Position numbers and translations under genes: made by a program. From Clonostachys chloroleuca (lineage: Eukaryota; Ascomycota; Sordariomycetes; Hypocreales; Bionectriaceae): a stretch of DNA of 64,000 nucleotides. Below the pieces are notes generated by a model. That model was not told where the DNA came from and did no database searches. It saw nothing but the letters and a program-made list of their open reading frames with translations. Each line of letters starts with the position of its first letter. Positions within the stretch are counted from its first letter, which is position 1. Positions 55,846 through 64,000 of this stretch are shown here, piece after piece. The stretch is from NCBI GenBank assembly GCA_037952775.1, contig JBANAY010000001.1:1054001-1118000 (forward strand), given 5' to 3'.

Positions 55846-55959
55846 TCGAATACAATGCCGATGAGGTTTCTAGATTTGTCCACATCTAGTTCAATCCAGG
55901 ATTCGAACACAATGCCGATGCGGGTAATAGTTTTGTCCACATTATATGGAAGTGGCTTT
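55846..55959 (-). repeat. two 57-bp tandem units in a short minus-strand frame
   Basis: TCGAATACAATGCCGATG (55846) and TCGAACACAATGCCGATG (55903) start diverged units that each end in TTGTCCACAT. The period of 57 bp is 19 codons. The minus-strand frame 55940-55716 encodes VDKTITRIGIVFES and VDKSRNLIGIVFDS. Confidence 0.75.
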
Positions 55960-57059
55960 CAAAGCCGACCCCTTGCTCGTTCTTTCTAGGCCTTCCCAAT
56001 ACCGCCTCGGTCCCTTGAGCCGCTGCATAAAGATCTCGCATCCATGGTATGATGGTCATCGAGGAATAGGGCTTCACTGATATTTCGCGATAGCCAAAAC
56101 TCTTGGCGATGGTATGATATCGGTCATGGCAGCAGCCTAGGACGGTTAATAGGGAGTGATCCCACGTTCCTTGGGGGTGGCTGCTCTGCTATCGTTATTC
56201 TCGGATCCCAATGCCAGGTCTTGGTAGCCGCCCAAGTGGGTGACATGAGAAATGAGACACCTAATGGAAGAGTGGTTGTAAAGAGACTCTCTTCTAGGTT
56301 GAGCCTCCAACATAGGGTCCCATTCTTAGCTGCTGAGTCTGGTCGGCGAACCATGTGCGTGGTTCACCTTCTGCTGCTGGTTCCTGGATCAGGAAATTTG
56401 AGTGTATCGAAGTCCAAAGGATATGAGCGTTAAGGAAGTGTGTGTGAGAGAGAGAGACACCGCGAGACGACATCCGATGATGATTTCACAATCCCTTCTG
56501 TGGCTTGGACTGGAAAATTGGCCCGATAAGGCGTATTTGCTTTGGGTGGACAAGTGAGGAGCCGCCACGCCGGATGTCCCTAAACCCACCACGAGGGCTC
56601 TTGCCATCTTCTGATGATAATTCTTCTCTCCAGGAGAGCCTCATCGTTTCAACCATATCACGCCGTCAAGGCTCGCATCATCATTTCAAACGTATATCCC
56701 AAACCCATGCCCAAATCTGATGCCATCTTCCACGAGGGAAGACCCGTTCGCCGTTGCGCTTCCCTCGGCCCAACTTTCCAGCATCAGGAGCCTTAATATA
56801 TCACCTCTTCCTACAGTAGGCTCGTAGAATGCCCTTCTAACATCCTATGGGCCAATTTAATAGCATTCTTGGTGGACTGGCTCCACTGGATATTTTCTGC
56901 TTTCTCATCTGGATGTCTGAATAGTACCATAGCATCGTGTTTCGAAGTGGCTCAAGAATGCTTCTGCTAGACCAAGCCTCCTAGATGTAGATTGCCTCTC
57001 TATCCTCAAAAGATAACACCGAGGTAGTGGGCATTGTCATCTGCTTGGATGGTCTAATC
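55960..57059. other. spacer without recognisable content
   Basis: Several 60-76-codon frames lie on both strands, none with a domain. No RNA gene is seen. Confidence 0.35.
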
Positions 57060-57600
57060 TAACTTGATAGAAGAACCTCGTCATGTCATGTCTCTGAGGC
57101 GCAAGTGCGTTGTGCGAAACAGGCCGCTAGATCCAAGTCTGAACCGAGCTGGTGGAACTGTATCTTGACGTTTCCGTTGCCTGATGCAGGTTCCTTGGAA
57201 AGTGCCACACTGACCTAAAGAGCTTGTTGACCGAGGAAAAAGGCCCTTATACGTCATTGCATAGACAAAGTCCTTCCAAGATACACCTCCTGCTTCTGAC
57301 TGCGCGCTAGGGTCGAGAAATAGTTTCCGAAAACGCATCGAAGGCTCATGCGTTGAAGTTGGCTTGTTCCTCGATTTTGCTTCTGGAACTATGTTTGCCG
57401 CCTACTCCTCGCTCATCTCCTCAGGAAGAGGCCACGGACAACAAACCAGCCTCAGATCCACATCAGGGGGTCGGATGCACTCGAGGTTTCTTCTGTCTGG
57501 GTGCTGTTCGACCCTCACATATGCTTTCGTAGCAACAAGTGCGACGAGCTCAACGGGAAAGACTCATGACCAATCTTCTGGTTCAGAGAAGTAAGTTTCA
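57060..57600 (-). pseudogene. relic of a widespread fungal uncharacterised protein
   Basis: From about 57560 the minus strand reads VALVATKAYVRVEQHPDRRN, then after one stop RFRKLFLDPSAQSEAGGVSW and KDFVYAMTYKG. It then continues in the next frame with SVWHFPRNL. This order (a FxxLF segment, a 'WxDFVxAM' segment, then 'SVWxF') is that of a very common fungal hypothetical family, often found as degenerate copies. The frameshift and stops mark it as decayed. Confidence 0.5.
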
Positions 57601-60600
57601 CTCTCAGTATTCTGATTGAGGCTGCTGTTTCGCGTGCGAGACCAAGATGTGTGACTGCTAAGCCAGCGCCAAGCCGTTTGACGCCGAGTGATCGGCAATG
57701 GCAGAGTTACCTAGAAGTGTGAGAGCCGCCAATGCCGATATCTGCGCCCATACGGCGAGGCAGATGTCTGTAAGGCAATTTCGGCGTCAACCGTCTGTGG
57801 TAGAATTAGTGCAGCTGGAGACCAATCATCCCCCGCGAGATACTCATCATTCCCAGCGGGATCGCTGTGTTTGGGCGTGTCAATAGGTTGATAAACGGAG
57901 GTCGCTCTATGAGAGGAGGGGTTGAGCCAGTCATGGGCGGGCTCAAGCGAGGTGTAGAAAAGGGGGTGATAGCGTACCGCCCCTGATACTACCGGCCTCC
58001 TTCATGTCCCTCCGGGTCCTTCCCATAGTATTCTCAGTCCTGGCGTTATGAACAACACGATCACCAGGGCTATGTAAATAGAGACCAAGCCTCAAGGACG
58101 CAATTAGCTGAGAGTACAGTGTGGACTCATAGCTGATCACCGTCGCGAGGATGTTGCTGTGGCAGGCGCCCGCCTGCATCATGCTAGCCTGGTATGCGGC
58201 TACACAGGTCTGCCATTGCAGTGCTTGTTATAGTATCCGATAGCTCGCAAGTTGTTGTACTGGAGCGAGCCATCACAAGGGGTAACAGCCCAGTACGATC
58301 GAGATCATCCACGGGTATCAACGTTGCGCTTATCGCGAGCGCCGCTCAAGGGAAGATTATCCCAGATGTCTATCAGGATTAGCAAGTTTGCTCTGCGTAG
58401 GAAGTCCTCATAAAATGGTATAAACAGGCATCCTGCTTGGCTTCCGGTTGGAAATAAAGGCTTGCTTGATTTGTAGTTGGCCCGTGATACTGATAACTGG
58501 CTTGCCACTTGTAACATCCGGTTCAGTGTATGGTTTCTGCCAGCAGTTCACCGACTCTTTGAAAAATTGTCGTCCGATGTAGCCTTGGGATCGATTTCCA
58601 CCGGCTTCCTCGATAGAAGGCAATTGGGTTCCAAGGGCAGCTCACAACAAGTATCCTATGTCTTAATCAATCTTTTCCAGTGCCATGATTCAAGCCCAGT
58701 TCCTCCTTTCTAACTGGTATTGAATGTGCATTGAGATGTTAATCGTATATCCGTCCAGGTTTATGTCTGTTCGAGGAGCCTAGTCGAGGGTTGGATTGAG
58801 GAATTGGACTCATCCTCACGAGGTCTTGCGATTTCTGTGGATGGAGTTATATTGTTAGACCTTGCGAGAATGGGATGAGCCACGCTTGAGTGAGTAAAAT
58901 CCTCCATTGTGGCGCATTTAATTATGATGTAATTCTGGTGAACTGCGACTTCCAATGCGGTACGCATGTACATATGGAAATTCGATAACTTTTCTCATAC
59001 ACTTCGAATATGGCAAGTTCAGCGGCCATAGTGGAGAAGTGGATTTTGAAGACACCAGCTCTTGAGTGGGAAGTGGGGATGGGAGACTCGTTTCGAAATC
59101 GCGATGGGGCCTGTTCCTCCATGTTTCCCACCCTCCCAACGATTCCAGCGTGCTCTCGGCACAGCAAAGTTGGGCCAACTATAGAGGTTTCTTTTCTTGT
59201 GGAGAAGAATGCTTTCTTTTCTTTTCGTGGCATGTGCTTTCGCCCTTCGCTATGGGCCACACCCCTCCAAAATCCTCTTCCGTCAGATCCTCGTCCGTCA
59301 ACTGTGACACGTCAAACCCCAAAAACAAAACGCCGGGTTACAAGGTGAGTATCGGCCCAATCGGCTTGCACCAATTCCCGGACGGCAAGCTTCTTTTCCC
59401 CTGCACGTGGACGCAGTATTCTCGCTGACAATATGTTATCCACGACTAATATCTTTATCACTTATAAACTATCGATTCAGGTTCCCTTAGTCGGATGATT
59501 TGTTAAGTTGCAATGAGCTCGGATGATCCCCATCTGGCATGTCGATTTCCGCACTTCGATGAGGAGTATGGTTGTGCTTGAGGAACCAACCGCTCATGCT
59601 CACAGATTCCGAATGTTGGCCCAACACTCAGCCAAATCAAAAAAATTCCCAAAATACGTTCCAGGAAATTATTTTGGTTACGCAGGATGTGGCAGAATAG
59701 CGGATCCATGAGACTCAAATTGAGCATCAGCAAGTGGTGAAAAGGGAGAGGGTCAAGGAAGAGATGGTAATAGTCAGCCATTTCAGCAGAAGACCAGACC
59801 AAGGAGTGGCGCCGACCGACTCACCCTCGGAAGGGGGCCGATGGAGGTCATAAATTTCTCTTTGTCTGTTTTCTGGATGTTGGCAGAGCCCCGGATCGTT
59901 ATCATCCGCAAGGGGAGAGCAGGTGTCCGAATGGAACATTTGACGGACAACCTCGCTGACAGAGATGGTGGTCCAGCACCAAATGGAGCGTGACAGCCAT
60001 GTTGGACAAGTAGACAAGAAATTCGGATATGTCCGATCTGCTCAGAGGCCGAAACTCAAATGAAGGCCTGTTATTGTTCCAATGTTGTTTTGAAACTGTC
60101 CTGGAAGTAAACAAGGACGGCGTTCATCCGCTTCATTCACGGAAATCCTTCTGGGAGTATCTTCTGGTCCGGAAAATCTTGGTTCAAAGAGTTCCGCGCC
60201 ATATCAACTCCTTGGGGGTTAAACTCCAGTATGCATGTGGGATCCAGCCCGGAGCATCTGGAAGTTTGCAATCATGCGCGAGAGCTCCCATTTGGCATTG
60301 GTGATCACGGTGTGACTGTGGTGTCTTGTGGTGCGTTGCTTAACGCATGGGGGTAAATCTTGCAGACGTCCATAAGACCAAAGACTCGACAAGGAGCGGC
60401 TGGACAGTATAAGAGAGTGATGGGGAAACTCATTCGCCCCAGGTTCCATCGCAGCACATACTGGTGATCTCCTGGCCTAGACCATCCAGACTAGTTTATA
60501 GGATCACACTCAGTCCCATAGTTCGTTAATGGAGTTTCGTCGTCTGATTCATCCCCCCTTCGTGTTCATTTTCGATGGCCGTCGATGTGAACAACTCCGT

Positions 60601-60697
60601 TCCAGACCACCAAGTGCGAGGGAAATGGTTCGGCAGATCCAATGTCCAATTTCGGACATGCTAACTAACAGCCGCAGAACAAGCTAGCCAGCTTCAC
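57601..60697. other. gene-poor stretch
   Basis: About 3.1 kb with only short frames. Minus-strand frames at 59260-58918, 59802-59503 and 60114-59727 (overlapping) are the longest (70-112 codons) and have no recognised domain. No RNA gene or clear repeat is seen. Confidence 0.35.
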
Positions 60698-61043
60698 TCA
60701 GGATGAGGAATCACTTCTGACCACCCCGGTGATGGCCTTCGTCGTCGTCAGGGCCCTTTTCGCTTCCTCGTCAAATCCACACCAGGAAGTTGTTTGAGAA
60801 GACAGGCAGGTCAAGCTCAAATCCACACCCAAGGTAAGAGATTTTGTAACCCCACGGCCTGTGGCGAGCTGCAGGTGTGAAACAATAATTTCTAATCCCA
60901 CCAAGGCAGAGGATTTTCGAAAACGTTTGGGCTGGATTATCGGCTTCGAGGATATCTTGAGCCAGCTGTACCTTCTGCTCTCCATACTCGCCGCCGGTTC
61001 CTCCATCTTCTTCTGTATCCGCTGATACCTTATCCTGACGCAA
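60698..61043 (-). pseudogene. gene relic, unknown family (copy 2 of the 36.6-kb relic)
   Basis: Frame 61043-60771 reads GGTGGEYGEQKVQLAQDILE followed by ADNPAQTFSKIL. The middle matches KLAEDILNVDNPAQMFS near 36.65 kb, 24 kb away, and DNA similarity is visible around AACGTTTGGGCTGGATTATC. No domain is recognised. Confidence 0.4.
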
Positions 61044-61259
61044 TCAAAGACCCAGGTCTGTCCCGCTCCAGTATTGGAACGCGCTCTTTCAAACTTTTTT
61101 GATCAGTTGGCCATAGTTCGGCAGATGATTAAATGGCAACTGGTATGCATGTTCCAAAAGGAATGAAATCCTCTGACGTATTTTCAAGTGTTCCATCTTC
61201 TTATTTATTGCTGAAGACGCTGTTGATGTAATAAACAAATTGCATGATTGCATATTCGG

Positions 61260-61943
61260 TTATATGACACATCCGTACATGATTGGTTGAGGCTGTGGTG
61301 GGGGAGCCAATAACTTGGTGAAGGTCATGGGAGGGCCCAACGCTATTGGCTTGATGTCTCTATGGAGATGGTTTAATGCCTCGATGGCGGTCTTGATTAT
61401 ATCAAGCGTTCCACGGACTCCGAAATATCCATAGCATCCTTTCCACACGACGACAGAGACATATCCGCATAGTTGCGACCCTCGAGGCAGTCCAGAAAAA
61501 TGACGCCGAGGCCTTAAAAGAGCATTCCGGACAATCATCTCCTTGGGCAGCCCAGCGCCATAAGGGGGTTGTTGTTGGGGTACCAGGACCCCTCAGTGTC
61601 TCGTAAGTCAGCCCCTCCCACCGCACTGTCCTCCCCGAGATGTGGGAGTATCTATGCCTGCACCAGATGTCGGCGTCAACTGTTGCCACTGGAGGACCCC
61701 TTCATGTGGTATTCAGAGCTGAAGAATGGGGAAGGCCAACGGAAAGTCCCTCTCCATATGCCGTACTAAAGCCGGCGATAGCAAACGTGATAGCAACGAC
61801 GGCGGCCAGGGCGGGTGCCAAAACATATTGTACGAAACGCGAAATGTCGGACTAATCTCATCAAAGAGAAAAGAGTTTGCAAGCGTAGAACCAAGAGCTT
61901 GAAAAGATAGATCCCTCTTGGCGACTTCCAGCAACTTTCCCAT
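61260..61943 (-). pseudogene. gene relic with a possible membrane helix
   Basis: On the minus strand a frame near 61840-61740 reads VQYVLAPALAAVVAITFAIA (a possible transmembrane helix) then GFSTAYGEGLSVGLP. After a stop it continues into VDADIWCRHRYSHISGRTVR and WEGLTYETLRGPG (frame 61689-61402). A last frame reads IKTAIEALNHLHRDIKPIAL. It is probably one decayed gene for a membrane protein of unknown family. Confidence 0.35.
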
Positions 61944-62484
61944 GTTTGAACAAAATGGATGTCATTAGATTCAACAAGACGACTGGATTTCTAAACCAAA
62001 GATGCTAGTCAGAAGTTTCAACACTGGCTAGTCAGTGGGCTTACTTATAGTAAATTTCTCCAGGGAGATAATGCTCATTTCCTTCCATGGAGCAAAACTC
62101 GTGATATGGTAGGCAACATCCTGCTCTACCGCCAGATCCTAACCAGGCCAAGGAGACTCTAGCAGATCGGGACCCTTCTTGATCATTATGGCCCCCCGTA
62201 ATACCCAGCCCCTAGTGGGTGTCTGGTTTGGTGTTTCTCTGCCATGGCGTGTCTTCATTCTCCCAAAATGATGGAGGAGTATGAAGGAGTAAAGAAGAAG
62301 CTCCAATTCATTCCTGCAGTTGAGTGCGAACATCGGCACACCACCAATAATAGCCAGTTCTACCAAAAAGAACAGTATCATCACTTCGCCTTCTAAAACC
62401 CAGTCGCAATTCTTCGATCGGGTCGAAACTCATCAATGACCCTGGCTTCAGATCGACGCACCCGCCACCCATAATAGTCGGCGG
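61944..62484. other. spacer without recognisable content
   Basis: A 81-codon minus-strand frame at 62384-62139 has no domain. No supported feature. Confidence 0.35.
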
Positions 62485-62991
62485 CTATGTCGAGGCTGGC
62501 GCCATACTTTGGGCAGAAGCTCGGCGAATCCAACAGAACAGTGAAGGGCGGCTAAAGATGTTGATTCGAGAAGGCATGGTTAGTTGAGTGATCAACAAGA
62601 CACCAGAACAAAGCTGGGTGATTGAAGAAGAGAAGCCGGGTCCTGCCACGAGGCTTCTCACACCACCATTCATCAGGTGTTCGGTCATTGGGTTCCTCTC
62701 TGTCGAGCAGTAACTTCACAAGGTCTTTGCGGAGTTGAGGCTGAGTTGCAACACAGTAAGTGGGCATCTCCAAGTCAAGACATTGCATTGCTGGCCCAAC
62801 AGCAATCCGCCGCAATCAGCGATGGGATGCCGTTCGGATGTGTCAATTTCAGAAACACGAGTCCTGTAAATCGTGGATTGTGCTTGCGTCTCGCCGTGAG
62901 GATGGCTTTTTTTTTGTCTTTTGAGTCGAATGTATGCCTCGCGCCAATAGCATAGAACACCGCAGGCAGCACATTGCCCTAGAATCGACAT
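62485..62991 (-). pseudogene. gene relic, unknown family
   Basis: Frame 62991-62716 (MSILGQCAACGVLCYWREAY) and frame 62815-62552 (QPQLRKDLVKLLLDREEPND then EWWCEKPRGRTRLLFFNHPA) overlap. They can be read as one protein only with a frame change near 62800. No domain is recognised. Confidence 0.3.
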
Positions 62992-64000
62992 GTTCCACCA
63001 ACCGTTTGTTGAAATTCCTCCCGGAGATGTGGCAGAAGAGTAGAAGGATCGGGAGTTGGGGGTGGAGGTGCTGTCCTCGCTACGGCAACGTTATATGTTG
63101 ATATGATTTGATCGTCGGGAGGACGAGCGCTCGTGAGAGTTGATCCTCCTCTCGAGCAGGACGGCTCCGGAACGGGTGGATGATGGTGCCAACGTCTGCT
63201 AAGCCCGTCCTTCTAAATGCTGTCATGTCCATCTTTCTCGTTTTGGGCCAATGAGTGGCCCCGATCCTTGGGATCCGGGTGTCCAAGGGCGATATAATTC
63301 TCATGAACGAGACGGAACGCTGGCAGTGTCTTCTAGGACCTTGAGGTGGCACAGAGGCAAACGCTAGCAGCAGGTTCTTGGCCGGAAGCGACTTGATCTT
63401 GACTCTTTCGCAAACTCTCCGCTAGTGGTAAACTGTCACGATTCTGGTTCGGCCACCAATTCGAATGGTGATGCAAGGTCTATCTCGAACCAAAGCCACA
63501 AGTGTAAAGAAATTCCCATATCCACGCCTGGCTTCGGTGCCAAGGGCTATGGAGAGGGCTGAAGCTGAGAAGGGGGAGGCCAATATTCCGGTGTCATGTG
63601 AACTGCCAAAGAAAGAAGAGTTAGCTTGCAGTTGTATGTGAAATGGTCAGCGGGGTAACATACTCAGAGGCAGGCCTTCGGTTTCCTCAATCGACACACA
63701 TGGCTCCTAAGACAACATTTCGTCATTGCCTCCACAGCTACCGAATAATATGACGGGTCGAGTATTGCGACCCTGGAGACCGGACACGAGGCAACTGCTC
63801 GGTCCGATCAAGTCTCACAATCGCTGGCAGAGGTCCTCCCCCAAAGATAGGGAGTAGATCAGTATCCAGCTGGCGATTTATCTGCTCCAGAGACATTCTG
63901 CCAGCAAATAAGATGTTGCGCTCCTGCATTTTCAGAGTCGACCCCAACTTATTTATGCCTCCTTTGAGATGCCATGCAATGGAGACATCTCCCTTTTCGC
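62992..64000. other. end of window, relic-like
   Basis: A 69-codon minus-strand frame at 63947-63738 (ILFAGRMSLEQINRQLDTDL then LPIFGGGPLPAIVRLDRTEQ) is protein-like and could be part of a gene. No intact gene can be supported before the window ends. Confidence 0.3.

Noticed and set aside
61260..61538. Possible protein kinase (HLHRDIKP resembles the catalytic loop)
   Set aside because: The asparagine that must follow the HRD loop, the DFG motif and the glycine loop are absent, and the frame is only 92 codons.
33800..64000. Giant Starship-type mobile element
   Set aside because: I found no recognisable DUF3435 tyrosine recombinase, no clear terminal repeats and no target-site duplication in the window. 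The idea remains possible only if the borders lie outside.
33800..64000. LTR retrotransposon or DNA transposon remnants
   Set aside because: No reverse transcriptase, integrase, RNase H or DDE transposase motif, and no long terminal repeats, could be read on either strand.
1..64000. CRISPR arrays, bacterial operons, plasmid origins
   Set aside because: Spliced genes and an intron-bearing tRNA show eukaryotic DNA. No regularly spaced identical repeats exist beyond the coding minisatellites.
1..64000. Telomere repeat (TTAGGG tract) that would prove a subtelomeric position
   Set aside because: No TTAGGG/CCCTAA array is present. The single TTAGGGTT near 30.49 kb is part of the tRNA anticodon loop and intron.

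Overview
The window is nuclear DNA from a filamentous ascomycete, most likely Pezizomycotina. The evidence is short (about 50-120 nt) GT-AG introns with CTRAC/CTAAC-like branch sites, a Zn2Cys6 regulator, F-box-like proteins, a chromodomain protein, secreted hydrolases with signal peptides, and a tRNA-Pro whose intron lies just 3' of the anticodon. I could not place the species from the sequence alone.

Region 1 (1 to about 33.4 kb) is ordinary and gene-dense. In order it holds: a secreted M14 metallocarboxypeptidase (-); an F-box/LRR-like hypothetical protein (-); a large TPR-CHAT protein with an apparent His/Cys protease dyad (-); a medium-chain reductase of the leukotriene B4 12-hydroxydehydrogenase/PTGR type (-); an F-box protein (-); a membrane-anchored histidine acid phosphatase-like protein (+); a DUF1446/AtuA-type protein broken by a one-base frameshift (+); a short hypothetical gene with an in-frame TGA (+); a secreted FAD-linked oxidase of the D-arabinono-1,4-lactone oxidase type (+); a double-chromodomain protein (-); a Zn2Cys6 transcription factor (+); tRNA-Pro(AGG) (-); and a zinc metallopeptidase with a C-terminal jacalin-like domain (-). 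I rebuilt exon structures by hand from splice sites, reading-frame phase and protein continuity. No pathway links these genes. There is no PKS, NRPS or terpene synthase, so this is not a recognisable biosynthetic cluster.

Region 2 (about 33.5-64 kb) is very different. I found no intact gene with certainty in about 30 kb. Instead there are many short reading-frame pieces (60-170 codons), broken by stops and frame changes, that read like protein. Several occur as diverged pairs or triplets: 33.8 with 31.3 kb, 36.6 with 60.9 kb, 40.1 with 40.4 kb, 43.9 with 47.5 kb, 50.9 with 52.4 and 53.3 kb, and 54.0 with 54.2 kb. Others carry in-frame coding minisatellites at 38.4, 49.7 and 55.9 kb. Every piece that reads convincingly as protein lies on the minus strand. 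I interpret this as an old graveyard of duplicated genes, perhaps subtelomeric or the remains of a large insertion. Repeat alignment and transcript data would be needed to settle that.

Confidence is high for genes in region 1, moderate for their exact exon borders, and low for identities in region 2.
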